Of a stretch of 64,000 nt of DNA, positions 9,087-17,714 are shown piece after piece; positions within the stretch are counted from its first letter, which is position 1; each line of letters opens with the position of its first letter. The stretch spans positions 2,501,149-2,565,148 of the forward strand of contig NZ_KB849179.1 in NCBI RefSeq assembly GCF_000367945.1. Reading direction: 5' to 3'. The notes under the pieces were generated by a model. The model was given only the letters and a program-made list of their open reading frames with translations, made no database searches and was not told the DNA's origin. This DNA is from Acinetobacter proteolyticus. GTDB lineage: Bacteria > Pseudomonadota > Gammaproteobacteria > Pseudomonadales > Moraxellaceae. Made by a program: the position numbers and the translations under genes.

Positions 9087-9386
9087 ATGTATATCGTTAT
9101 TTTTAAAGCCACCATCAAACAACTTGATGCGACGTATTCAGAAATGGTACAAAAGCTGAGAAATAAAGCCTTGAACCAATTTAACTGCATCAAGCTTGAA
9201 GCGTGTAGTGAAAATGGTTTTGAAATAGCACTGTCTTACTGGAACAGTCTTGAAGATATCAAACTTTGGCAACGCGATGCAGAACATTTGGTTGCCCAGC
9301 GTTTGGGTAAAGAAAAATGGTATCAGGATTTTAGTGTGGAAATCTGTACAGTTGAACGTGCTTATTCAAACCAAAATGGCTTGTGA
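9087..9386 (+). CDS. Antibiotic biosynthesis monooxygenase (ABM) family protein
   Basis: A 99-residue ferredoxin-like alpha/beta protein. The pattern MYIVIFKATI, a helix with Y-x-E-M-x-K-L, then FEIALSYWNSLEDIKLWQRD-x-EHL and a final beta strand WYQDFSVEICTVERAY is typical of the ABM/DUF family of dimeric small monooxygenase-fold proteins. Many of these have no proven enzymatic role. It has no signal or membrane segment. It starts 11 bases after the ybeY stop, with an AAGG ribosome site, and is likely the last gene of the miaB operon before a strong bidirectional terminator. Confidence 0.75.
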   Translation: MYIVIFKATIKQLDATYSEMVQKLRNKALNQFNCIKLEACSENGFEIALSYWNSLEDIKLWQRDAEHLVAQRLGKEKWYQDFSVEICTVERAYSNQNGL

Positions 9387-9415
9387 ATAAGCGCAAACTT
9401 ATCCACATACTCAAT

Positions 9416-9445
9416 AAAAAAACGGCTGAATGCAGCCGTTTTTTA
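9416..9445. terminator. Bidirectional terminator between the ABM gene and the siderophore receptor
   Basis: AACGGCTG pairs with CAGCCGTT around AATG, with an A-run before and a T-run after. It can stop the miaB-operon transcript on the plus strand and the converging receptor transcript on the minus strand. Confidence 0.9.
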
Positions 9446-9456
9446 TTTCTTATTGT

Positions 9457-11607
9457 TTAGAACTGATAACGTAGCGTCAAAGTGACATTGCGAGGTGATC
9501 CATAAACCATACTGTTATTCCCGATGCCTGAATAATATTTTTTATCAAATACATTATTCAAATTAATCTGTGCTTTGATATTTGAATCAATATCATAGCC
9601 CACCATTAAGTTTGCTAAAGCATACGCATCTTGATTAATTCGTTGGCTACCTTCTCCAGTATAAAATTTACTCTTATAGTTTAGCCCACCACCAACACTC
9701 CATTTATCCAGCGTGTATTTGGTAAAGAGATTGGCACTGGTTCTTGAAGACATAGTTTGAACTTCATTCCCTTTTGCATCTTTGGCATTGAAATGTGCAA
9801 CACCGAAACTCAGGTTCCAGTTGTCTCTAATTTCCCCATCTAATTCAAACTCAACCCCTTTGCTTTCAACGCCATCTACACTACGGTAGGCTTTTTCAGT
9901 CGTTGGGTTACCATTGACATCAGGTACAAAAACACCATCAATCTCTTCTGCAACATTATCCTGCTGGGTTTTAAATACCGATAAAGCTGCATTCAATTTA
10001 CCGTCTAAAAACTCACCTTTTAAGCCAGTTTCATAGCTTTTCCCTTCTCTTGGATCAAGATATTGGCGATTTGCATCTCGTTTATCTTCTGGCTTAAAGA
10101 TACTGGTATAACTGGCATACCAAGAGTATTGATCCAGAAAATCAAAAACTAAGCCTGCATACGGCGTGACTTCATTATTAAATTCCCGATTACCTTCACC
10201 ATTATCACTTTCATACTTCCAGTTTGATAAACGCACGCCTGTAATTAACTTCAATGGCTCCAATAAGCTGAACTTGCCTGCAAGATAAGCGCCTGTTTGT
10301 GTGGTTTTATTTGGAGGTTGATACAAGTTATTATTCTGAATTGCACCAATTAATGGAATATTTGGATGATCAAAATCGAGCACAGCACCTGAGGCAATCG
10401 GAGGCGTTCCTGAGTACCACTTATCTTTCTTGCTTTGGTTATACATAAAACCTGCAACAATTTCCTGCTTTAAACCACCCAAAGTAAAGGGCGCTGAGAG
10501 ATAAGTATCAATATTATTTTCTTTAGTCTGGGTGGCATCAGACCAGGTCATGAAAGAGTCGAGTGTGTTGGTTGCTCTATCCAACTTACCCCATGAATAG
10601 AGCAAAGCCGTGTCTTGTTTTACTTCTCGATAAGCGTAGTTCACATTTAAATTGATATCGTTGAATAGATTCTGTTTCAATGTCGCAAACGCCGTGGTGG
10701 TATCGGTATTCCAGTATGTCCAATCCGAACTCACCGATTTAGACCGATCGAAATTAGTTCGCGTACCATCCGTGTAAAATGCAGGTAGTCCTCCCCAACG
10801 AACCCCATCTCGCTCTAGATTCTGATAGCCTGCACCGACTGAAAGGTAAGTCTTATCCGTAATATCTGCATCCACAACCGCGTAGACAACATTATTGGTT
10901 TTTTCGTAGCTATCCATATAAGAATCCGTATCCTCGTGCTTCACGACGATACGACCACGGACACTGCCATCGGCATTTAATGGTGTTGAAATATCTGCTG
11001 AACTTGACCATGCATTCCATGAGCCCAAAGAAGTGCTGACATTCCCTGTCAACTCTTTCGCATTGGCATGTTTTCGAATCATGTTAATTGCAATTGCAGG
11101 ATTCCCAGCACCTGTCATCAAACCATTCGCGCCTTTAACCAGTTCAACCCGATCGTACATGGTTAAATCAGGATCATTGGCGTCCATCCCTACATTGCTT
11201 GGAACACCATCAAACAGGTAATAATCGACATCAAAACCACGCGCTGTTGGGTACTGACGTTCATCCCACTGATTCACAGTCACGCCTGTAACGTTATTTA
11301 ACAAATCCTGAAACGATGTAATATTGGCATCATCCAAATACTCACGGGTGAGAACTTTGACCGATTGAGGCGTTTCTCGAAGCGATAAATTGAGTTTGGT
11401 CGAGGTATTGGTACTTTTAGCGGTATAACTTTTCTTTCCTTCCGTTACAGCCAAAGTCCCTTGTTCTGCTTTTACTGTAATCGTTGGCAATTTTGCATTT
11501 TCTTTAGCGTCGTCTTCTGCAAATACCCATGTAGGTAACAGGATTGCAGCCATTGCCAAGACCAGTGGGCGGGCTTTAAACAGGTTTAAAGTTGAAGGTT
11601 GATGCAT
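9457..11607 (-). CDS. fhuE: TonB-dependent ferric-siderophore receptor, FhuE type
   Basis: A 716-residue outer-membrane receptor. A signal peptide (VLAMAAILLPTWVFA, cut near residue 30) precedes a plug domain with LRETPQSVKVLTREYLDD, ARGFDVDYYLFDG and YDRVELVKGANGLMTGAGNP, then a 22-strand-type barrel ending in NVTLTLRYQF with a terminal Phe. The RETPQSV and GANGLMTGAGNP blocks and the terminal YGSPRN are typical of the FhuE/FpvA branch that imports hydroxamate siderophores such as rhodotorulic acid and coprogen. The exact ligand is inferred. No separate N-terminal signalling domain is present. AAGGACATATTTC precedes the ATG. A Fur box lies about 120 bases upstream. Confidence 0.85.
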   Translation of the reverse strand: MHQPSTLNLFKARPLVLAMAAILLPTWVFAEDDAKENAKLPTITVKAEQGTLAVTEGKKSYTAKSTNTSTKLNLSLRETPQSVKVLTREYLDDANITSFQDLLNNVTGVTVNQWDERQYPTARGFDVDYYLFDGVPSNVGMDANDPDLTMYDRVELVKGANGLMTGAGNPAIAINMIRKHANAKELTGNVSTSLGSWNAWSSSADISTPLNADGSVRGRIVVKHEDTDSYMDSYEKTNNVVYAVVDADITDKTYLSVGAGYQNLERDGVRWGGLPAFYTDGTRTNFDRSKSVSSDWTYWNTDTTTAFATLKQNLFNDINLNVNYAYREVKQDTALLYSWGKLDRATNTLDSFMTWSDATQTKENNIDTYLSAPFTLGGLKQEIVAGFMYNQSKKDKWYSGTPPIASGAVLDFDHPNIPLIGAIQNNNLYQPPNKTTQTGAYLAGKFSLLEPLKLITGVRLSNWKYESDNGEGNREFNNEVTPYAGLVFDFLDQYSWYASYTSIFKPEDKRDANRQYLDPREGKSYETGLKGEFLDGKLNAALSVFKTQQDNVAEEIDGVFVPDVNGNPTTEKAYRSVDGVESKGVEFELDGEIRDNWNLSFGVAHFNAKDAKGNEVQTMSSRTSANLFTKYTLDKWSVGGGLNYKSKFYTGEGSQRINQDAYALANLMVGYDIDSNIKAQINLNNVFDKKYYSGIGNNSMVYGSPRNVTLTLRYQF

Positions 11608-11701
11608 GAAATATGTCCTTATTGCAAGGGAGCGGTCTTGAAAACATGCATCTCATTCCCCCGATAAATTTTAAGAAGGATGCATTCATTTTCAAAAGGA
11701 G

Positions 11702-11778
11702 AGTTAACTAAAAACACATTGCAAATGATAATTGTTTTTATTATCAATTCAAGTTTTAAGCAATAAATTTAGTTAACT
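11702..11778. repeat. 11-bp perfect inverted repeat flanking the Fur box
   Basis: AGTTAACTAAA at 11702-11712 is the exact reverse complement of TTTAGTTAACT at 11768-11778, 55 bases apart. Each arm also holds the palindrome AGTTAACT. The Fur box lies between them. The role is unknown; a second regulator's operator pair or DNA-looping sites are possible. Confidence 0.5.
11727..11745 (-). promoter_or_regulatory. Fur box upstream of the siderophore receptor
   Basis: GATAAT-N7-ATTATC matches both outer hexamers of the 19-bp Fur consensus (GATAATGATAATCATTATC); the middle is T-rich and degenerate. It sits in the AT-rich interval upstream of the receptor, where Fur repression under iron sufficiency is expected. 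It is flanked by the perfect inverted repeat at 11702-11712 and 11768-11778. Confidence 0.7.
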
Positions 11779-11894
11779 GTTTTTATTGAATTTAAAAATA
11801 TATTTAAGATTTTTAAAAAATAATTAAATGATTTTTATAAATATTTAATTTCTATTTTATTCATTATTATTCCCCAATAAGAAGTACACCTTAA

Positions 11895-12782
11895 TTAGTG
11901 CACTTCAAATTCAGCATCGACCGGATCAAAACGCCATGTCCGAATGATGCGTAACTCAGAGATTTCTTTTTTCATGTTGGCATCAAATGCGCCAAAAGGT
12001 GCACCACGGCGAACCGATGCTTTGGCTGCCTCATCCAAGATTGCATGCCCAGAACTTTCAATGAGACGAATCGCTCGGATTCCTCCTTCAGCATTCAAAA
12101 TCACCATCAAGCGTACTTCACCCGCCAAGCGTTGTTGTTTGGCTTGATCGGGATAATAGCGATTCCCGTATAACTCGACTTTTTGGCGAAATTTATCTAA
12201 GTAAGCAGCAGACGCGTCTTGTTTAGCCTGAATCCCATCAACCGTTTTAATGCGTTGTTTACGGCTAAAATTTTGTTGGCGTTGTAAATATTGCGCTTCT
12301 AAGCTCGCCACCATGGCAGCTTTGGCTTGAAACTGACTTTGTAGATCATCCAAGGTCTTTTTACGTTCGCTTTGTTCTGCCTGTTTTTGCCAACTCAAAA
12401 CCGTCATGAGCACTTTTTCTTCAAATTTGAGTTCACGCTTTTGCTGAATTTTTTCCAGACTTTCTAACTCTTTTTCACCTGTGGTCGCATCGGCTTGCAT
12501 CGGTGCGGGCAAATCACTCGACATCCGATGTGCTTCGCGGAAGTCACCTGAACCTTTTTGATCCGCTTGCGCCAAAAAGTCTGCATCTTTAACTTTTTCT
12601 GTACTTGGACGAACGGTGACCGCAATTTCTTTGGTGGAGGTGTCAGAGGGTGATGGCATGGTAAATTGAATCGCCAGTACAGCGCCATGCAGCAGCATCG
12701 CCAGAGCCACAGCCCCGACAAAAATTGGATCTTGCCACCAATAAGGAGACAGTTCTGAACGAAAATTTATTTTATTCAACAT
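11895..12782 (-). CDS. TonB-like energy transducer with a coiled-coil spacer
   Basis: A 295-residue protein with a cytosolic N terminus, one membrane helix (PIFVGAVALAMLLHGAVLAI, about residues 19-38), a long Gln/Lys/Glu-rich helical region (about 100-210) and a C-terminal TonB domain (about 225-290: AGEVRLMVILNAEG, LIESSGH, ILDEAA, APFGAF and IIRTWRFDP). It lacks the Pro-Glu/Pro-Lys spacer of the classical TonB at 21127, so its periplasmic arm is probably a coiled coil as in TolA. It probably passes proton-motive energy from an ExbB/ExbD-type complex to a receptor. The ATG at 12782 (MLNKINF) is preferred; upstream codons look untranslated. No exbBD genes are adjacent. Confidence 0.75.
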   Translation of the reverse strand: MLNKINFRSELSPYWWQDPIFVGAVALAMLLHGAVLAIQFTMPSPSDTSTKEIAVTVRPSTEKVKDADFLAQADQKGSGDFREAHRMSSDLPAPMQADATTGEKELESLEKIQQKRELKFEEKVLMTVLSWQKQAEQSERKKTLDDLQSQFQAKAAMVASLEAQYLQRQQNFSRKQRIKTVDGIQAKQDASAAYLDKFRQKVELYGNRYYPDQAKQQRLAGEVRLMVILNAEGGIRAIRLIESSGHAILDEAAKASVRRGAPFGAFDANMKKEISELRIIRTWRFDPVDAEFEVH

Positions 12783-12913
12783 GGCATTTAAGCGACAAAA
12801 AATGTCCCATCCCCAACGGTAGCACCGTATAAAAACCCAACCAATATTCAAATTTTTACAAAAATGTGATCCACTTATAGTTACAGTGTTTCCATACCAT
12901 CATTTTATGAAAA

Positions 12914-12935
12914 TGTAGCAATTAATTTTGCTACA
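12914..12935. promoter_or_regulatory. Perfect 22-bp palindrome in a divergent promoter region
   Basis: TGTAGCAA-N6-TTGCTACA is an exact inverted repeat with 8-bp arms. It lies between the TonB-like gene (minus) and the 226-aa gene at 13027 (plus). TACACT just after it could serve as a -10 box for the plus-strand gene, so the site is well placed for a repressor. Confidence 0.45.
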
Positions 12936-13026
12936 CTGCAAGTCAGAAATTTATTTTTATTTTTTTAGTGAATACAAAGATTGTGGCATTGCTGTACTTA
13001 TCAATTCACTTTCTGGAACAACTTTT

Positions 13027-13707
13027 ATGCAAACGCTAATTTCATCCGTTGTTAAACGTCTACGTAAAGTTTACCAAAAAGCAGAAGAATTCATCGAAGA
13101 AGAAAGAGAATTTTCACTTTCACAAGTTTTTGTGAATGCCACCATGGAACGTTATGTCACCGAAAATGTCGGCATTATGCAAGACCTTCACGCCGACCTT
13201 TATGATGGTTGGTTACGCTTATACACCACACTTGATGTGAAAGGCCTGCACACCACCTTATCAGTGGATTTAAAGTTGATTCAAATGGAAATGAATCAAA
13301 ATGTACAACTGATGGTGTTCGAGCAAATCAGCAATACCCAAGTAATTGAAGCTAAATTCAAAAATATCTTTCAAAAATGGGGCTTTTATGTGGCGATCTG
13401 GTATTACCAGAAATTCCGTGAAGAAGATCCGCTTGGTAAAATCTTAGAACATTTTGAAGTGGTCAAAGTTCAAGATGATTTACTGTATCTCGATTTAAAT
13501 CGTTGGTTAGGTAAAAAAGCCAGCATTATCGAAACTTTAAGTAAAGTACATGTCAATCGTGCACGGGTCCGCCCTGCGGAGCTGATTGTTTGGGGCAATG
13601 TCAATCTCGCCGCAATTTTATCGCCTTCCAATGAAGATGAGTTTGAAGAAGACGATCTCAACGACAGCGAAGTCACTCCGATTCAGCAAAAAGACCGTAA
13701 AAAATAA
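13027..13707 (+). CDS. Hypothetical cytosolic protein, 226 aa
   Basis: I do not recognise a family. The protein starts MQTLISSVVKRLRKVYQKAE, a basic amphipathic helix, then alternates beta and helical stretches (DLYDGWLRLYTTLDVKGL, LSVDLKLIQMEMNQ, WGFYVAIWYYQKF). It ends in a very acidic tail (SPSNEDEFEEDDLNDSEV) followed by a basic QKDRKK. There is no signal peptide; a peripheral membrane role through the N-terminal helix is possible but only inferred. The Met at 13027 is chosen over a start 33 codons upstream because the upstream part is AT-rich and overlaps the promoter palindrome. It is transcribed alone. Confidence 0.6.
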   Translation: MQTLISSVVKRLRKVYQKAEEFIEEEREFSLSQVFVNATMERYVTENVGIMQDLHADLYDGWLRLYTTLDVKGLHTTLSVDLKLIQMEMNQNVQLMVFEQISNTQVIEAKFKNIFQKWGFYVAIWYYQKFREEDPLGKILEHFEVVKVQDDLLYLDLNRWLGKKASIIETLSKVHVNRARVRPAELIVWGNVNLAAILSPSNEDEFEEDDLNDSEVTPIQQKDRKK

Positions 13708-13721
13708 ATACGTTTAAATTG

Positions 13722-13754
13722 AGGTAGCATGCCGCTTGTCATGAGATGCTACCT
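13722..13754. other. Stem-loop downstream of the 226-aa gene
   Basis: AGGTAGCAT pairs exactly with ATGCTACCT (9 bp) around a 15-base loop. No T-run follows on either strand, so it is not a canonical terminator. It may protect the 3' end of the upstream mRNA. Confidence 0.45.
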
Positions 13755-13903
13755 AAAACACACATCTTCATGATTTATACGAAAAATTAACAAGCGCTTA
13801 GTAAAAAACCTGATCTTTTCTTCATAATCTACAGGCATAATATCTTTAAATCGTAATGATAAATGAGCGATTCAATTCAGTATTGCTCAAAGGATATAGT
13901 GTT

Positions 13904-14608
13904 ATGACAAAGAAATTATTGAAAGTATTAGGTCTTACTTCGGCTGCCATTTTCAGTGCGAGCATCTCTAGTCATGCCTTGGCAATGGCGCCTTTCCAAG
14001 CCAGCTATCAATTCAGCTACAACAATAAAAACCTAGGTTCAGCAACACGTACCCTTTCTCAACAAGGTAACAACTGGACCTATCAATTCAGTGCCAAAGC
14101 AGGTGGTATTGCTTCTGCATCTGAAACCAGTCAATTTAGTTTTGCTGACAACAAAATCAACTCACAGAAATTTAGTCGTAGCAGTAAAATCTTGATTCAC
14201 AACAATACCATGAGTATTAACTTCAATCCGAATAGTAAGGTTGTGAACACCAAAAAAGATGACACGGCTCGTTCATTTGCATGGCAAGCCGGTGCCTTGG
14301 ATGAACTCAATGCAGAATTGCAAATCCGTGAAGATTTAAAAAGTAATGCATTGAAGACCAAATATCTGATTGCAGATGCCAAAGCATTGGATGAACGTCG
14401 CTTTGTGAAACAAGGCACTGAAAATGTCAAAACCCCTTATGGAACATTCAGTGCCATTAAAGTGGTGATGCAGCATGATAAACCTGAACGCAATACCGTA
14501 TTCTGGTTAGCACCAAAACTTGACTATTTACCCGTCAAAATGGCGCATAACGATGGTAAATCATCATACGGTCTGCTTTTAACAGGCTATTCAGGTAAAA
14601 CAAACTAA
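13904..14608 (+). CDS. DUF3108 domain-containing secreted protein
   Basis: A 234-residue protein with a signal peptide (MTKKLLKVLGLTSAAIFSAS, cut near the ALA before MAPF). The mature part is a beta-rich barrel-like fold with FQASYQFSYNNKNLGSATRTL near its start and the DUF3108 end pattern VKTPYGTFSAIKVVMQ, RNTVFWLAPKLDYLPVKM and SYGLLLTGYSG. DUF3108 proteins are periplasmic or outer-membrane-associated, with no firm function. The start at 13904 has an AAAGGA site; the reading frame is open 16 codons further upstream but without support. It lies 88 bases before xpt. Confidence 0.8.
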   Translation: MTKKLLKVLGLTSAAIFSASISSHALAMAPFQASYQFSYNNKNLGSATRTLSQQGNNWTYQFSAKAGGIASASETSQFSFADNKINSQKFSRSSKILIHNNTMSINFNPNSKVVNTKKDDTARSFAWQAGALDELNAELQIREDLKSNALKTKYLIADAKALDERRFVKQGTENVKTPYGTFSAIKVVMQHDKPERNTVFWLAPKLDYLPVKMAHNDGKSSYGLLLTGYSGKTN

Positions 14609-14669
14609 GCATCTGGTCAATTTTGGCTTGCATTTTTTTTGATGCTTTTTAAAATATGCCTTTGCTTGA

Positions 14670-15272
<603 letters not shown>

Positions 15273-15286
15273 GATTTAACACTCAG

Positions 15287-15321
15287 AAAAAAAAGCGGAT
15301 GAGAAATCATCCGCTTTTTTT
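15287..15321. terminator. Bidirectional terminator between xpt and the YwqG gene
   Basis: A 14-bp stem (AAAAAAGCGGATGA with TCATCCGCTTTTTT) around GAAA serves both converging genes. Confidence 0.9.
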
Positions 15322-15323
15322 AT

Positions 15324-16148
15324 TTAACAACAATCCCAGTTATACAACACTTTGGAAAAGTCTCGTTTCTTTAGATCTTCTGGATGAATAAAGAAATTCC
15401 CTACACCTGAATCACCCCACATAATCTCGTTTTCCGCATCATCGGTATCCAACTGAAAAAGCAGCACATAATCTTGAACTTTTTCATTATATTGACGTGG
15501 ATCAGTTTGGGTAAAATACGGATAGCCACCTAAACGATGCCCACTCGCCGAAGCAACTTCATCATAAGGTTCGATAAAATCATCTTCGAAATCGCCACCT
15601 TCAAATTGATCTTCAAAGTCATAAATATCTTCAACCCCTAAAATCTTCGGTGCAAAGGCAAAATCACCAAGGCTAATTGGCTGAGAAGTGAGATTAAATT
15701 CAATCGCGTATTGCCCTGTAAATGGCAAATAATCATCTTCGCCCAACTGAACTTCAGAGAAGTCTTGTTTTAATTGTGATGCATCCTCAAGCACTTGATC
15801 AAAGTACAACACTTTAAAACCCGATTGCTGCTGTTGGTCATCAAAGTTCATCCCGTACAAATCATCAGCCGCGATGTAGAACTGTAAAATTCCCTGATTG
15901 GGAAAATCAGGTAACTTGGGGATTTCAGCAAAATTTAATTGCGCCAATAAAGCCAACGGATTGCCATTCGAGTCGACTGGATACGTCACATCCAAAGGCA
16001 AATAAGGCACTCCCCCAATTTTACTTTGCCATAAAGTTAATTCATCACTGGAGGTCAGTTGCATGGTGACGGTTGGCAGAACAGTCGCCGAGATTTTTTC
16101 TAGGTATGGCTGCACACTGTTCGGCAAAGTTTCTGGTTTAAAATTCAT
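15324..16148 (-). CDS. YwqG family protein (DUF1963)
   Basis: A 274-residue acidic cytosolic protein of the YwqG/DUF1963 family. Recognisable pieces are SKIGGVPYLP near residue 46, LALLAQLNFAEIPKLPDFP, GILQFYIAADD, a HRLGGYPYFTQTDPR block and a final WGDSGVGNFFIHPEDLKKRDFSKVLYNWDCC segment (shown here in parts). Family members are widespread and of unknown function. The C terminus ends in two cysteines. It is monocistronic and divergent from thyA. Confidence 0.85.
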   Translation of the reverse strand: MNFKPETLPNSVQPYLEKISATVLPTVTMQLTSSDELTLWQSKIGGVPYLPLDVTYPVDSNGNPLALLAQLNFAEIPKLPDFPNQGILQFYIAADDLYGMNFDDQQQQSGFKVLYFDQVLEDASQLKQDFSEVQLGEDDYLPFTGQYAIEFNLTSQPISLGDFAFAPKILGVEDIYDFEDQFEGGDFEDDFIEPYDEVASASGHRLGGYPYFTQTDPRQYNEKVQDYVLLFQLDTDDAENEIMWGDSGVGNFFIHPEDLKKRDFSKVLYNWDCC

Positions 16149-16319
16149 TCTGTTGGTTATCCCTCTACTTATTTATAGAATGCAATATAAAACAAGTAAA
16201 TAAATTCAGATAGCGGTTAAACATCCTTCTGCGACAATAACTGACGCTCAATTGCAGCATTATTTCTGACATAAATTCTGATAAGATGAGCCCAGGCAAA
16301 ATCTGCGGTAGGAATGACA

Positions 16320-17162
16320 ATGCGTACATATTTAGACCTTTTACAACATATCCTTGACAATGGCGGCGACAAGGGTGACCGCACAGGCACAGGTACACGT
16401 TCAGTATTTGGTCATCAGATGCGTTTTGATCTTTCCAAAGGCTTTCCACTGCTCACCACCAAGAAAGTCCACTTTCGTTCGATTGTGATTGAGTTGCTTT
16501 GGTTCCTTAAAGGCGATACCAATGTTCAGTATCTCAAAGACAATAAAGTTTCCATTTGGGATGAATGGGCTACCGCAGAACAAACAGCACGTTTTGGTCG
16601 TCCAGAAGGTGAACTTGGCCCCGTCTATGGTCATCAATGGCGTAACTTTGGCGCGACTCAAAATGAAGATGGCAGCTATCGGCAAAATGGTTTTGATCAG
16701 ATCAAATGGTTGATCAATGAAATCAAGACCAATCCCAATTCCCGCCGTTTGATCGTGTCTGGCTGGAACCCGAATGAAGCAGGTAAGGTCGCCTTACCAC
16801 CTTGCCATACCTTGTTCCAGTTTTTTGTACAAGACAATAAACTGTCATGCCAGCTCTATCAACGCAGTGCTGACGTATTTTTAGGTGTACCCTTTAATAT
16901 TGCCAGCTATGCCCTGCTGACTCATATGATTGCACAAGTCTGTGGTTTAGGTGTCGGTGACTTTGTCTGGACAGGTGGCGATACGCATTTATATGCCAAT
17001 CACTTTGAACAGGCGCAGTTACAGCTGAGCCGTGAACCATTACCGTTGTGTCAGTTAAAACTCAATCCTGAGATTACCGATATCTTCGATTTTAAATTTG
17101 AAGATATTGAGATTGTTGGTTATGAATCGCACCCTGCAATCAAAGCACCCGTCGCAGTTTAA
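16320..17162 (+). CDS. thyA: Thymidylate synthase
   Basis: A 280-residue enzyme that methylates dUMP to dTMP with methylene-tetrahydrofolate. Seen are [17 protein letters not shown] at the N terminus, the catalytic Cys in [12 protein letters not shown] (about residue 162), [20 protein letters not shown] for dUMP binding, and a terminal KAPVAV. The ATG at 16320 gives the canonical M-R-T-Y-L-D-L start and sits six bases after AGGA; an ATG two codons earlier is too close to that site. It is followed by folA, which regenerates the dihydrofolate it makes, 24 bases downstream. Confidence 0.96.
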   Translation: MRTYLDLLQHILDNGGDKGDRTGTGTRSVFGHQMRFDLSKGFPLLTTKKVHFRSIVIELLWFLKGDTNVQYLKDNKVSIWDEWATAEQTARFGRPEGELGPVYGHQWRNFGATQNEDGSYRQNGFDQIKWLINEIKTNPNSRRLIVSGWNPNEAGKVALPPCHTLFQFFVQDNKLSCQLYQRSADVFLGVPFNIASYALLTHMIAQVCGLGVGDFVWTGGDTHLYANHFEQAQLQLSREPLPLCQLKLNPEITDIFDFKFEDIEIVGYESHPAIKAPVAV

Positions 17163-17186
17163 ATAGATCATTAGAGAGCATATAAA

Positions 17187-17696
17187 ATGGCATGGCAAGG
17201 CACTGAAGTTGTCCACGTAGTCGCAATGGATAAAAATCACTGTATCGGTAAAGGCAATGCTTTGCCGTGGCATATCTCGGCTGACCTGAAACACTTTAAA
17301 GCCATCACCCAAGGTGGTGTGGTGATTATGGGGCGTAAAACCCTTGAATCGATGGGACGTACCTTACCGAATCGTGTCAATTGGGTGATCACGCGTGACC
17401 CTGAATGGCATTTTGACGGGGTTAAGATCGCACATAGTATCGAAGATGCACTCAATGCCGCACTTACAGACGTGCAACATTCAGAAAAAGCCGCCTTATT
17501 TATTATTGGAGGTGGAGAGATCTTTACTCAGACACTGGCTATTGCCGACCGCCTCGAGTTAACTCATGTGGATCTGGATGTTCAAGGCGATGCACACTAT
17601 CCAAAAATCAGTGAAGATTTTCGTAAAGTAAACGCAGAGCAACATACTGATGAAAAGTCTGGTATCGCTTTTGAGTTTGCCACCTATCAAAAATAA
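17187..17696 (+). CDS. folA: Dihydrofolate reductase
   Basis: A 169-residue enzyme that reduces dihydrofolate to tetrahydrofolate with NADPH; it is the target of trimethoprim. Seen are the Met20-type loop IGKGNALPWHISADLKHF with its active-site Asp, VVIMGRKTLESMGRTLPNR for NADPH binding, and FIIGGGEIFTQTL. The length is usual for the family. It lies close behind thyA and 18 bases ahead of the DUF4105 gene, so the three are probably cotranscribed. No resistance-associated feature can be judged from one sequence. Confidence 0.95.
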   Translation: MAWQGTEVVHVVAMDKNHCIGKGNALPWHISADLKHFKAITQGGVVIMGRKTLESMGRTLPNRVNWVITRDPEWHFDGVKIAHSIEDALNAALTDVQHSEKAALFIIGGGEIFTQTLAIADRLELTHVDLDVQGDAHYPKISEDFRKVNAEQHTDEKSGIAFEFATYQK

Positions 17697-17714
17697 AAAT
17701 GGATTGCATCGGCC

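Noticed and set aside
9399..9407. Exact DnaA box TTATCCACA, also at 32746-32754 and, reversed, at 5435-5443
   Set aside because: Single scattered copies. With about 64 kb and two strands, one or so exact 9-mer is expected by chance, and there is no cluster or AT-rich unwinding region that would make an origin.
16165..16449. Minus-strand open frame of 94 codons over the start of thyA
   Set aside because: It overlaps the coding start of thyA and its composition mirrors the thyA codons; no ribosome site or family pattern.
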